Positions 20,080 through 27,110 of a stretch of DNA of 30,544 nt are shown piece by piece. Position 1 is the first letter of the stretch. Every line of letters starts with the position of its first letter. The translations under genes and the position numbers were made by a program. This DNA is from a virus: positions 1 to 30,544 of the IMG/VR virus record IMGVR_UViG_3300047353_000387. The stretch is one strand, 5' to 3'. The notes under the pieces are model-generated. The model was not told where the DNA came from. It made no database searches and saw only the letters and a list, made by a program, of their open reading frames with translations.

Positions 20080-20317
20080 CCACAAATGCTTTAATTTTGT
20101 TAAAATTATTTGTAGTTTGTTCTTTACCTTCTTGCCAACTATTTTTTTGGTATTCTACTATATCTGTCCATTCGCTGATTACCCAGTTATTTATTTTTTC
20201 AACAATAACAGGTTTCTTCTTAGGTGTTACTGTTTCATCAGCACTTGCTGTTGTAACAAGAAGTACAAATAATATTGTTATACTTGCTACGATTGTTAAT
20301 AGTGTCTTAGTTGTCAT
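20057..20317 (-). CDS. Secreted hypothetical protein (86 aa)
   Basis: A signal peptide (LLTIVASITILFVLLVTTASA) ends near residue 26. The mature part is a short Lys-rich stretch and an amphipathic helix (NNWVISEWTDIVEYQKNSW). AAGG precedes the ATG. It lies 20 bases after tRNA-Arg(GCG), so they share a promoter. The family is not recognised. Confidence 0.65.
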   Translation of the reverse strand: MTTKTLLTIVASITILFVLLVTTASADETVTPKKKPVIVEKINNWVISEWTDIVEYQKNSWQEGKEQTTNNFNKIKAFVVDNTTKR

Positions 20318-20337
20318 ACATTCCTTTTGTTAGTTTT

Positions 20338-20414
20338 TGGCCTGCTCGGGAGGACTCGAACCTCCGACCTTTGGTTCCGCAAACCAATGTTCTATCCGGC
20401 TGAACTACGAGCAG
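20338..20414 (-). tRNA. tRNA-Arg (GCG)
   Basis: Acceptor CTGCTCG/CGAGCAG, discriminator G, encoded CCA, anticodon stem ttggt/accaa with loop TTGCGGA, T arm ggagg/cctcc. The anticodon GCG reads CGC and CGU directly; bacteria normally use ACG with inosine for these. The body resembles the Arg(TCT) gene at 5830. Confidence 0.93.
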
Positions 20415-20436
20415 TTTTTGTTTCATATATAACTTA

Positions 20437-20465
20437 ACTATATATGGTAAAACCTTTTTTGTCAA
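20437..20465 (-). promoter_or_regulatory. Sigma70 promoter for tRNA-Arg(GCG) (TTGACA-17-TATAGT)
   Basis: The -35 is at 20460-20465 and the -10 at 20437-20442, 23 bases before the tRNA. Confidence 0.75.
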
Positions 20466-20483
20466 CCAGATTTTTAATCCAAT

Positions 20484-20678
20484 TTAATATGTACAAGTAA
20501 GTTCAGCGCCTGGATTAACATGACGTTCAACTTCGTCAATCAAACTCTTTTCATCTGAATCGCTTGGTGCTTGGGGATTTTTATTTTGGGTTACTGTTGG
20601 TTTAGCATTACAGTTGTCCAATTTGAATGTGCAAGATATAAGAAATATCGCGATGAATATCAGCAGTGTGTAACGCAT
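20484..20678 (-). CDS. Small lipoprotein (64 aa)
   Basis: ATG 20678 gives MRYTLLIFIAIFLISC, a lipoprotein signal with lipobox L-I-S-C; mature Cys16 would be acylated. The rest is polar, with two more cysteines (DNCNAK and LTCTY). An AATAAATA box ends five bases before the ATG and no Shine-Dalgarno sequence is present. A longer frame from 20714 would hide the signal. Function unknown; phage lipoproteins can act in superinfection exclusion. Confidence 0.65.
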   Translation of the reverse strand: MRYTLLIFIAIFLISCTFKLDNCNAKPTVTQNKNPQAPSDSDEKSLIDEVERHVNPGAELTCTY

Positions 20679-20683
20679 GGTTG

Positions 20684-20691
20684 TATTTATT
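20684..20691 (-). promoter_or_regulatory. Late-type promoter box (AATAAATA)
   Basis: Ends five bases before ATG 20678 and overlaps the stop of the oxygenase gene. Confidence 0.45.
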
Positions 20692-21313
20692 TGTACTTCG
20701 GCCCTAATGCCCAAACTACCATGCTTTTTCTTGTACCTTCTGTAACTGGTAAAACTCTGTGTGGAACTGTTGAACTAAAGATAACCATATCTCCAATTCC
20801 GCCTAGTTTTACAATTTCTGTTTTGCGTTCGTTGTGTTCTATACCGCCATCTAATTCAAACTCTCCACCTGTGTATTCGTTTGGATCATTCATTAGTATA
20901 GTTGCACTTAATTTTCTTAACTTACCCGGGAAGTCAGTATCATCTCCATAGGGCCAAGGATGGGCATCATAGTGCCAATCGTAGTGTCCCTGCTCATGCC
21001 CGTGATATACAGTGTATTGACAATCTTCAAATTGATCAACATGTAAATCCCATTGACATTCTTGATTAGCAGTTACGAACATCTGTTGTAAACGTTCGTA
21101 TACCCAAGGTTCATTAAAGAACCAAAGATCGCTTTTGCGTATGTCTGCATTTGGAATGCCACTAAATGTTTCTTCATGAGCAGGGTCTTTTGTTTGAAAT
21201 CCAGTCATACCTCTTTGGTTATGACCTAGTTTAGCCAACCGTTCTATTTCTTTACACTCATCTGGTGTAAAGACTTTTAAGTAAGTTTGAAATAGAATAG
21301 GTGAGTTAAGCAT
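20687..21313 (-). CDS. 2OG-Fe(II) oxygenase, PKHD-type (208 aa)
   Basis: The iron triad is His114-x-Asp116 (HYDWHYDAH) and His185 (STVPHRVLPV); Arg195 (EGTRKSMVVW) binds the 2-oxoglutarate carboxylate. The fold is a jelly roll with LSATILMNDPNEYTGGEFEL as a core strand pair. Such enzymes hydroxylate proteins or other substrates using O2 and 2-oxoglutarate and are frequent in marine T4-like phages. The start overlaps the upstream stop (TAATG). Substrate unknown. Confidence 0.88.
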   Translation of the reverse strand: MLNSPILFQTYLKVFTPDECKEIERLAKLGHNQRGMTGFQTKDPAHEETFSGIPNADIRKSDLWFFNEPWVYERLQQMFVTANQECQWDLHVDQFEDCQYTVYHGHEQGHYDWHYDAHPWPYGDDTDFPGKLRKLSATILMNDPNEYTGGEFELDGGIEHNERKTEIVKLGGIGDMVIFSSTVPHRVLPVTEGTRKSMVVWALGPKYK

Positions 21314-21513
21314 TAGAAGTACTTGTTAAGCATTTCAAGTCTATCGTGTGCAGTTGCCATTTTATCTAACTCTTTTTGAACAGTTTCGATAATATCGCTA
21401 TGCTCTCCGATGCCTACGACTTGTTGCATGTATACTTCAATATTTGCTTTGTGCAGATCAATTTCTGCTTCGGCATGTTTCTTAGCCGCTGAGATCAATA
21501 TTTCTTTCAACAT
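21313..21513 (-). CDS. Conserved marine myovirus protein (66 aa)
   Basis: AAGGA precedes the ATG. The product is entirely helical (HAEAEIDLHKANIEVYMQ, GEHSDIIETVQKELDKM), a pattern I know from small unassigned proteins of marine T4-like phages. First gene after the promoter 21545-21573, coupled to the oxygenase. Function unknown. Confidence 0.7.
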   Translation of the reverse strand: MLKEILISAAKKHAEAEIDLHKANIEVYMQQVVGIGEHSDIIETVQKELDKMATAHDRLEMLNKYF

Positions 21514-21544
21514 AAATTCCTTCCTGTGTATTAGCGTTACTTAC

Positions 21545-21573
21545 ACTATACTTATTTTAGATTAAGAAGTCAA
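21545..21573 (-). promoter_or_regulatory. Sigma70 promoter (TTGACT-17-TATAGT)
   Basis: The -35 is at 21568-21573 and the -10 at 21545-21550; drives the 66-aa gene and the oxygenase. Confidence 0.75.
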
Positions 21574-21577
21574 CCTT

Positions 21578-22735
21578 TTATTTGGCAGTTGGATTAACTT
21601 GGAAGAACGTGTCTGTTCCTTGTGTAGGAATAATTGATGGTAGCGATTTTTTAATTGATGCTCCAGTCATTAACTTAACCATGCTTTCGCCTGATGAAGC
21701 AGTTATCATTGAACGGTTTCCAACAACTAAACTAGAAGCAGTTCGCCATGCTCCGCCCATATCGTGATGTTCTTTATACCAGTCAAAGTTTGCTTGAACA
21801 TATGCATTAAGTACTTTGTCTGGATTTACGTTAGGTGTTTGGAAAACACTTGTAATTGTATCTCCGTAAGTTTGGAATCTTTGTTGGAAAATAGCATTAC
21901 CTAATGCTTGTCTTTCCTGCGTTGACATATCTAAATGATTTACTACTCTTACAAAATCAACTACGTTAATACTTTTTTGTGGCTTGTCTATGGTTCTTAG
22001 TTTACTTGTTTTATAACCTTCCATATCTTGTAGTCCACCGCTTTGGTAATCGCTAATGGCTTGTGATACTGTAGGAAACTTTTGTAGTACATCAATAACA
22101 TCACGTGTACTAACACCACCTTCTCCTAGTCTACCTGAGCCTGTAGGACCTTTTGCTCCACCTATATTTTCTGAGTGTGCAACTTTTAATTCTACTGGTA
22201 CACCTGATGCAGATCCATCTGGGTTTCTACCAGTTGTTACCATTAAATCACCTGTACCTTGTTGCGTTATATTTTGACTTAGAATAGCAAACGCATGTTC
22301 GCCTTTACCTGCTCTTTTTTGACCTAATCCAAATTTGATAAACTCCATAAACATTATTTCGTTTACTTTGTCTCCGTAAAATAAATCATCAAAGTTGTAG
22401 TGTCCGTCTTTTAAGAAACAAGCATGATTAACACATTTGTTCTTTTCAAAGTTATCTAAGAACTTGTTCTTTTGTGCAATACTTAAACCGTTAGCACCTG
22501 CCATCTTTTCAGATATAAGTTGAATAGTTTTTTCACCATACTCGCCTGCTAACTCTTTACTAATCTTAGGAAAGATTCTGTCAACAACATTTGTTTTGTG
22601 TAATAGTGTGTATACACGATCTAATAATTGAACTTGTTCTTCGTCATTAGGATCAAGATCTTTGACTCTATCAAAGATGTCTTGCTTTGCCGTTTCAGGA
22701 TCGGTATACTCTCGTAAGAATTCTAATGCTCTCAT
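21578..22735 (-). CDS. Conserved phage protein with PD-(D/E)XK-like signature (385 aa)
   Basis: MRALEFLREY is a leader seen in several marine myovirus proteins. The central region has Glu146 (GKGEHAFA), Asp163 (GTGDLMV) and Glu182-x-Lys184 (VPVELKVA) in the order and spacing of a PD-(D/E)XK nuclease core. Flanks are helical; Gly-rich segment 190-210 follows the core. If the motif is real this is a DNA-cleaving or packaging-related enzyme. Perfect late box TATAAATA five bases before the ATG and no Shine-Dalgarno sequence. The nuclease idea is inference. Confidence 0.7.
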   Translation of the reverse strand: MRALEFLREYTDPETAKQDIFDRVKDLDPNDEEQVQLLDRVYTLLHKTNVVDRIFPKISKELAGEYGEKTIQLISEKMAGANGLSIAQKNKFLDNFEKNKCVNHACFLKDGHYNFDDLFYGDKVNEIMFMEFIKFGLGQKRAGKGEHAFAILSQNITQQGTGDLMVTTGRNPDGSASGVPVELKVAHSENIGGAKGPTGSGRLGEGGVSTRDVIDVLQKFPTVSQAISDYQSGGLQDMEGYKTSKLRTIDKPQKSINVVDFVRVVNHLDMSTQERQALGNAIFQQRFQTYGDTITSVFQTPNVNPDKVLNAYVQANFDWYKEHHDMGGAWRTASSLVVGNRSMITASSGESMVKLMTGASIKKSLPSIIPTQGTDTFFQVNPTAK

Positions 22736-22740
22736 AGCAA

Positions 22741-22748
22741 TATTTATA
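22741..22748 (-). promoter_or_regulatory. Perfect T4 late promoter box (TATAAATA)
   Basis: Ends five bases before ATG 22735. By the T4 spacing the first transcribed base is the A of the ATG. Confidence 0.65.
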
Positions 22749-23451
22749 CCTTTTTTGGAAATAACATATCAGTGCAAAATCGTTCTACATCTGCTTCGTT
22801 AAGTCCTAATGACTTCATTACTTTAGGTGTATGTGGGTTTTGTTGCTGATTGTGACAGTACCAGTTTTGTCCTTCAAGCACTGTGTCGCGATCACCTGTG
22901 TTATTATGATCACCAATGGATTCAAGATATACTTTTAAGTTGTTCTGTGCTAGGTCAATAATAGTGTCTGCTTCGTCCATATCACTTACATTACCTGCCG
23001 CAACCATAGAGCCTGAAAATATGTTAGTTGCCCATTCTGGTAATTCACGTTTTTTGCTAGGAACATATTCACTTACAGTATCTTCAAACCATTCTACCAT
23101 ATTATGATTAGCACCTTGCCCATTAGGTCCACCTAGTGGACTATAGTCATGAAATGCACCTGTCATTTTATTTTTACCTGCAATAACATCAAATCCGTAT
23201 ATAGGACCATTGTTATGTAGTTGCGGAAAAATACAAACGTGCATCATCCATAGGCCTTTTGTAGTAGTAGCATCTACGACATCGATATGTGCTCTACGAA
23301 TGTTATTGTTTTGCCACACACGGTTAATCCAACCGTTGTCAGGTTGATTGAAATAGTCTAATCCATCTTCAGCATATTCTGTTCCATACTCGTCGAACAT
23401 ATCAATAATGTTGAATTTGCAATCATTAAGTTTATTCCAAAGTTCACTCAT
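22744..23451 (-). CDS. pcyX: Ferredoxin-dependent bilin reductase, PcyX/PcyA-like (235 aa)
   Basis: HY2-family reductase acting on biliverdin. Aligning with PcyA, His71 (WMMHVCIFP) fits His88, Asp88 (IYGFDVIAG) fits Asp105, and Asp57 (HIDVV) stands at the Glu76 position. GKNKMTGAFHDYSP (93-106) is also typical. It overlaps the heme oxygenase by eight bases. PcyX, known from uncultured oceanic phages, makes phycoerythrobilin in a four-electron reduction; the Asp at the Glu76 place separates this protein from PcyA. Product colour and the electron donor need assay; family membership is clear. Confidence 0.85.
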   Translation of the reverse strand: MSELWNKLNDCKFNIIDMFDEYGTEYAEDGLDYFNQPDNGWINRVWQNNNIRRAHIDVVDATTTKGLWMMHVCIFPQLHNNGPIYGFDVIAGKNKMTGAFHDYSPLGGPNGQGANHNMVEWFEDTVSEYVPSKKRELPEWATNIFSGSMVAAGNVSDMDEADTIIDLAQNNLKVYLESIGDHNNTGDRDTVLEGQNWYCHNQQQNPHTPKVMKSLGLNEADVERFCTDMLFPKKV

Positions 23452-23983
23452 TGCTTAACTCCTTGAATAGTTCTGTAGCAAATTGAAAGCATTTAATTGC
23501 TTCGTCAACGAATAGGTCTTCTTTACCTTCTAGTCTACTACGTACTTCAGCAATAAGTTCTTTTTCTTTGCCATCAAATTTATAGTAGTTTCCGTCACCG
23601 GGTACACGTTTAGCAATCATCTGTCCGCCATGTAGATCACCAAAGTGTCTAACATATATATGAGCAAGTAATTGTTCTGGATCATATTCGTGTAGTTTAA
23701 ACAGATGTTCTTTGTAGTCTACTGCACTGCCTTTTATAGTAAAGTTTCCACCTATTTGATTAAAGTCTTCTTTAATTGCTTCTGCTCTACATATACCTTC
23801 AATACCTTTAAGAATGCCTGCATGTCCTGCCCATTCTTCAAGTGCTTGGTATATAAACAATTGATTGTATAGATACTCTGCGTATTGTGATTCTGTAAGT
23901 TGTCCTTTGAGAAGTTTACGTGCAAAGTTGCTACGTTCTGCAGATTTATGAAATTCCCAGGTTAGTTCTTTAAGTGTTGCCAT
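23444..23983 (-). CDS. Heme oxygenase (179 aa)
   Basis: HugZ-independent, HO-1-type fold: proximal His12 in TWEFHKSAE, and the distal-helix segment IYVRHFGDLHGGQMIAKR (128-145) with the Gly-rich GDLHGG. It converts heme to biliverdin, CO and iron using ferredoxin electrons. Slightly shorter than cyanobacterial HO1, as in phage forms. AGTAAATA five bases before the ATG and no Shine-Dalgarno sequence. The bilin reductase follows with an eight-base overlap, so biliverdin is passed directly to it. Confidence 0.9.
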   Translation of the reverse strand: MATLKELTWEFHKSAERSNFARKLLKGQLTESQYAEYLYNQLFIYQALEEWAGHAGILKGIEGICRAEAIKEDFNQIGGNFTIKGSAVDYKEHLFKLHEYDPEQLLAHIYVRHFGDLHGGQMIAKRVPGDGNYYKFDGKEKELIAEVRSRLEGKEDLFVDEAIKCFQFATELFKELSNE

Positions 23984-23988
23984 ATTGA

Positions 23989-23996
23989 TATTTACT
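23989..23996 (-). promoter_or_regulatory. Late-type promoter box (AGTAAATA) for heme oxygenase
   Basis: Ends five bases before ATG 23983, overlapping the stop of the upstream oxygenase gene. Confidence 0.45.
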
Positions 23997-24609
23997 CAGA
24001 AAAGTTTACATTACCACTAACAGTGATTCTATAATCATCGCTAGTGTAAAAAGGATATACTGTGTGTGGCATTGCACTAGGAAAAATACAAATCTTTCCA
24101 TTAAATTTTTTGTCTACAGGAATAGGTACTGTACTATGTTCGCCTAGTGTATTTCTAAAGGCAAATTCAAAGTGTCCTGCAAGATTATTGTTGCTTTGTT
24201 TTCCTGGACCAGTTGCTAACTCATCATTTATATTATACGGTATATCTAACCATATAACAAAACTAAAAAGTCCTGTGTGATTATGAACAGGATTAAATTC
24301 ATGTTTCTTTTGAAAGTTAATCCAAAAGTCTTTTAATATAATTTGTGACTGTCTTACTAACTGTGGTTTGTATGCAGGATAGTTATCTTTGTAAAACTTA
24401 CAAGCATTTAATATAAACGGCTCGCATTGTGTTTTAATATCTGATAAGTCAAATTCGTTTTCAATATTACCTGCAAGATTTTTATTGTAGTCAACACCAC
24501 TAGTAAAGTTTTGTTTTAAACTATTTGCTTTTTGCCTAAGAATATCTAAAACGTTTGAATCAACGTCAGCAATTACATATCCAATATTGGCAAATTGATA
24601 GGCATCCAT
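23992..24609 (-). CDS. 2OG-Fe(II) oxygenase-like protein (205 aa)
   Basis: Resembles the TIGR02466-type putative 2OG oxygenases of marine phages. The metal site is His109-Asn-His111 (NPVHNHTG), in place of the usual H-x-D, plus His182 (SAMPHTVYPF) and Arg194 (DDYRITVSGN). FSFVIWLDIPY follows the first motif as in relatives. ATG overlaps the ClpS stop. Substrate unknown; because the carboxylate ligand is not in its usual place, activity is less certain than for its two neighbours. Confidence 0.78.
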   Translation of the reverse strand: MDAYQFANIGYVIADVDSNVLDILRQKANSLKQNFTSGVDYNKNLAGNIENEFDLSDIKTQCEPFILNACKFYKDNYPAYKPQLVRQSQIILKDFWINFQKKHEFNPVHNHTGLFSFVIWLDIPYNINDELATGPGKQSNNNLAGHFEFAFRNTLGEHSTVPIPVDKKFNGKICIFPSAMPHTVYPFYTSDDYRITVSGNVNFSE

Positions 24610-24914
24610 TATGCAAGATCTACTTTGACCTGAAGTGGATAACCGCTTTCTCTTGCTAGTACGCTTGTTTCTACACCTTTTTGTTCTGCAATTTCATATG
24701 TGTAGATTCCTGCAACACCTTGTCCATTTTGATGGATCTGTTGCATTATTGCTTCTGCTCTATCTATATTATGTTTAAAGATTTCCTTTAGTACTTGTAC
24801 AACAAAGTCCATAGGAGTTACATTGTCATTAAAAAATGTAACCTTGTACATGCCAGGTTCTTTAATAGCAGATATTTGTTTTTCTTTTGTTACTGTATCT
24901 GTATGAGTTGTCAT
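24609..24914 (-). CDS. clpS: ClpS adaptor protein (101 aa)
   Basis: Matches ClpS: the unstructured N-terminus, then YKVTFFNDNVTPMDFVVQVL (23-42) with the Asn-Asp and Met-Asp-Phe positions that line the N-degron pocket, and a helical middle with AEAIMQQIHQNGQGVAGIY. ClpS delivers N-degron substrates to ClpA-ClpP. With a phage ClpP in the same window it could redirect host proteolysis. AAAGG precedes the ATG and a TATAAATA box lies upstream. Confidence 0.92.
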   Translation of the reverse strand: MTTHTDTVTKEKQISAIKEPGMYKVTFFNDNVTPMDFVVQVLKEIFKHNIDRAEAIMQQIHQNGQGVAGIYTYEIAEQKGVETSVLARESGYPLQVKVDLA

Positions 24915-24939
24915 AATAGTTACCTTTAACCCTTTTTAA

Positions 24940-24947
24940 TATTTATA
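24940..24947 (-). promoter_or_regulatory. Late promoter box (TATAAATA) for clpS
   Basis: Perfect T4 late box, predicted start near 24934, leaving a 20-base leader with a Shine-Dalgarno sequence. A TATACT lies just upstream without a good -35. Confidence 0.55.
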
Positions 24948-24977
24948 GTATATAATACACTAGATTAATTAATAATG

Positions 24978-25001
24978 CAAGAAGGGAGAGTGCCAAAACA
25001 C
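24978..25001 (-). terminator. Probable terminator after hsp20
   Basis: GGGGGAGTG-TTTTGG-CACTCTCCC on the minus strand (one mismatch) followed by TTCTTGC. The U tract is weak, so termination may be partial. Confidence 0.45.
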
Positions 25002-25021
25002 TCCCCCTATATTGCTGTGTA

Positions 25022-25459
25022 TTACTTAGGACTATTAATTTTAATAGTCTTTGGCTTTAGTGCTTCTGGTACTTCACGTACTAAATGCACATTCAGCATA
25101 CCTAGTTCAAGATTAGCATCTGCTACTTTAACATGGTCAGCGAGTGTAAACTCTCTACGGAAGTTGCGTCCGCCAATACCCTTGTGTAGGTAGTTGACAT
25201 CTTCATCTCCTTTTGGAGCAGTTCCTTCGATTTTCAATTGATCACCATCTGTGGTAATTGAAAGGTTGTCCATACCAAAGCCTGCAACTGCTAATGAGAT
25301 CATATACTCATCATCGTTGATTTGTGCTATATTGTATGGGGGATACCCGTTTCCGTTTGGACTATTTGCGAACTGTCTTTCCATTTCGTTAAACAGTCTA
25401 TCAAAGCCAATTGTGGCTCTTTGGAAGTTAGGTAGGTCTAGAGTTGTTAGTCTTGTCAT
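25022..25459 (-). CDS. Small heat-shock protein, Hsp20/IbpA type (145 aa)
   Basis: Alpha-crystallin domain: the N-terminal arm RATIGFDRLFNEMERQF, then YPPYNIAQINDDEYMISLAV, AGFGMDNLSI, the conserved GIGGRNFRREFTLADHVKV and a VHLVREVP end; the C-terminal tail KPKTIKI carries the I-x-I-like anchor. It is an ATP-independent holdase. Hsp20 genes are typical of marine T4-like phages. AAGGAG precedes the ATG. Two promoters, sigma70-type and late, lie in front. Confidence 0.93.
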   Translation of the reverse strand: MTRLTTLDLPNFQRATIGFDRLFNEMERQFANSPNGNGYPPYNIAQINDDEYMISLAVAGFGMDNLSITTDGDQLKIEGTAPKGDEDVNYLHKGIGGRNFRREFTLADHVKVADANLELGMLNVHLVREVPEALKPKTIKINSPK

Positions 25460-25493
25460 ATTATTTCTCCTTTATTAAGCAAGATTAATTGTT

Positions 25494-25510
25494 GTACCCT
25501 TTCGGCGTAC
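25494..25510 (-). promoter_or_regulatory. GNRA-capped hairpin in the hsp20 leader
   Basis: GTAC-g-CC-GAAA-GG-GTAC folds into a stem with one bulged G and a GAAA tetraloop. Its first base is exactly the predicted start of the late transcript. Confidence 0.5.
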
Positions 25511-25515
25511 ATTTT

Positions 25516-25523
25516 TATTTATA
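25516..25523 (-). promoter_or_regulatory. Late promoter box (TATAAATA) for hsp20
   Basis: Perfect box; predicted +1 at 25510 gives a 51-base leader. It lies within the transcript of the upstream sigma70 promoter. Confidence 0.55.
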
Positions 25524-25544
25524 ACAGTTTTATCTGTTACATAT

Positions 25545-25574
25545 ATTATATAAGCATTAATAGTAAAAAGTCAA
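25545..25574 (-). promoter_or_regulatory. Sigma70 promoter (TTGACT-18-TATAAT) for hsp20
   Basis: The -35 is at 25569-25574 and the -10 at 25545-25550; gives an earlier class of hsp20 transcripts. Confidence 0.65.
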
Positions 25575-25609
25575 GTCTTTTTGGAAATATTTTTAGATCA
25601 AACAAGCAT

Positions 25610-25617
25610 GATAAATA
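25610..25617 (+). promoter_or_regulatory. Late-type promoter box (GATAAATA), plus strand
   Basis: Lies 25 bases before the ATG at 25643 and probably drives the coiled-coil gene, hemA and the rest of the plus operon. Confidence 0.5.
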
Positions 25618-25642
25618 ATATACGTACATAATAGGATATAAC

Positions 25643-25933
25643 ATGGATACAAACAAAAGATTAGATTTGTTAGAGAAAAAGATCGATTTGATTATGGATA
25701 CGCTGAATATTACTTTGGAAAGCAAACCAGTAGCAACAGCATCTATACCAGTTATTGATGATTCAAATGTTAGACTTGAGATTCAAAAACTTAAGAACGA
25801 AATTAAAGTTCTTAAAATTAGGTTTAGAAAGTTACCTATGCAAAGTCCTCTAAGACAGGAAATGCTAGACAACATTGAAAAGTTAATGCAACATCAAGCA
25901 GACTTAGAAACAGAACTAAATGCAACACATTGA
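25643..25933 (+). CDS. Coiled-coil protein preceding hemA (96 aa)
   Basis: AGGA precedes the ATG. Two helical coiled-coil stretches (LDLLEKKIDLIMDTLN and LEIQKLKNEIKVLKIRF) flank a short linker, ending in a charged helix. The gene overlaps hemA by 14 bases. Plan and size fit small structural or adaptor phage proteins; function unknown. Confidence 0.65.
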   Translation: MDTNKRLDLLEKKIDLIMDTLNITLESKPVATASIPVIDDSNVRLEIQKLKNEIKVLKIRFRKLPMQSPLRQEMLDNIEKLMQHQADLETELNATH

Positions 25934-27110
25934 TAAATTTGAACAGGCGATACTAAACCTTAAAGAAGAGGGCAGGTATCGTGTGTTCAACGATATTCTA
26001 AGAGAGTGTGGGGATTTCCCTAAAGCAATCTGGTATTCAAAGTATGCTGTTACAAAAATTGTTAATTGGTGTTCTAACGATTACTTAGGTATGGGTCAAC
26101 ATCAATTTGTTTTAGATGCAATGAAAACTGCACTCGAAACAGCAGGTGCAGGTAGTGGTGGTACTAGAAATATTAGTGGTACAACTCATTATCATGTTGC
26201 ACTTGAACTAGAACTAGCACGTTTACACAACAAAGAATCAGCACTATTATTCACTAGTGCCTTTAATGCAAACGAAACTACAATAGAAACTATTGCAAAA
26301 ATTATTCCAGACATTACATTTATTAGTGACAGCAACAATCATAGTTCATTAATACAAGGAATAAGACACAGTGGTGCTAAAAAAGTTATTTGGACACACA
26401 ATGACTTAAAAGAATTAGAATTAAAACTAAAACAGATTACAGGACCTAAAATGGTTGTGTTTGAATCTGTTTACAGTATGGACGGCGACATAGCACCAGT
26501 AGGTGATGTTGTTAAACTATGTAAAAAGTACAACGCAATAAGTTACATAGATGAAGTACATGCTGTAGGATTATATGGACCAAACGGTGGAGGCGTGTGC
26601 GAAGAAAGAAATGTACAGCCTGATATAATCAATGGTACTCTAGCCAAAGCATATGGAGTACAAGGCGGATATATTGCCGCCGACAAAACATTTATAGATG
26701 CAATACGAAGTTACGCACCTGCATTTATATTTACAACATCAATGAGTCCTGTTTTATGTGCAGGTGCATTAGCATCAGTAAAGTATGTAAAAGAACATAA
26801 AGAACTTAGAATGATGTTGCAAGTAAAGTCGGAAGAACTAAAACGAAAGTTTATAGACAAAGGTATTCCGATACTTGAAAACAATAGCCATATTGTTCCA
26901 GTTATGATTAAAGACCCTGTAAAGTGTAAACAAATATCAGACGATTTATTATACAAAGACGGAATATATGTGCAACCAATAAATTATCCTACTGTTGAAA
27001 AAGGCACAGAACGTTTAAGGTTTTGTCCTGGCCCTAATCACTCATCAGGAATGATGGATGAACTTGTGGATAAATTACTTACAGTGTTAGAAAGGCACAA
27101 AATAATATGA
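25920..27110 (+). CDS. hemA: 5-aminolevulinate synthase (396 aa)
   Basis: PLP enzyme of the alpha-oxoamine synthase family: condenses glycine and succinyl-CoA to 5-aminolevulinate, the first step of the C4 heme pathway used by alphaproteobacteria. Hallmarks: NDYLGMGQ (53-60), GAGSGGTRNISG (76-87), His141 (SNNHSS), Asp211 in DEVHAVGLYG and the PLP Lys243 in GTLAKAYGVQGGYIA. The nearest alternative, KBL or BioF, is less likely because NISG and the SMDGD-IAP segment match ALAS. Heme oxygenase and bilin reductase on the other strand use the heme it feeds. Confidence 0.88.
   Translation: MQHIDKFEQAILNLKEEGRYRVFNDILRECGDFPKAIWYSKYAVTKIVNWCSNDYLGMGQHQFVLDAMKTALETAGAGSGGTRNISGTTHYHVALELELARLHNKESALLFTSAFNANETTIETIAKIIPDITFISDSNNHSSLIQGIRHSGAKKVIWTHNDLKELELKLKQITGPKMVVFESVYSMDGDIAPVGDVVKLCKKYNAISYIDEVHAVGLYGPNGGGVCEERNVQPDIINGTLAKAYGVQGGYIAADKTFIDAIRSYAPAFIFTTSMSPVLCAGALASVKYVKEHKELRMMLQVKSEELKRKFIDKGIPILENNSHIVPVMIKDPVKCKQISDDLLYKDGIYVQPINYPTVEKGTERLRFCPGPNHSSGMMDELVDKLLTVLERHKII

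Noticed and set aside
20571-20951. Plus-strand frame of 126 codons over the lipoprotein and 2OG oxygenase genes
   Set aside because: Both minus genes are well supported; the plus frame has no start signal.
24975-25193. Plus-strand gene at 24975
   Set aside because: Overlaps hsp20 and its terminator hairpin; antisense composition.
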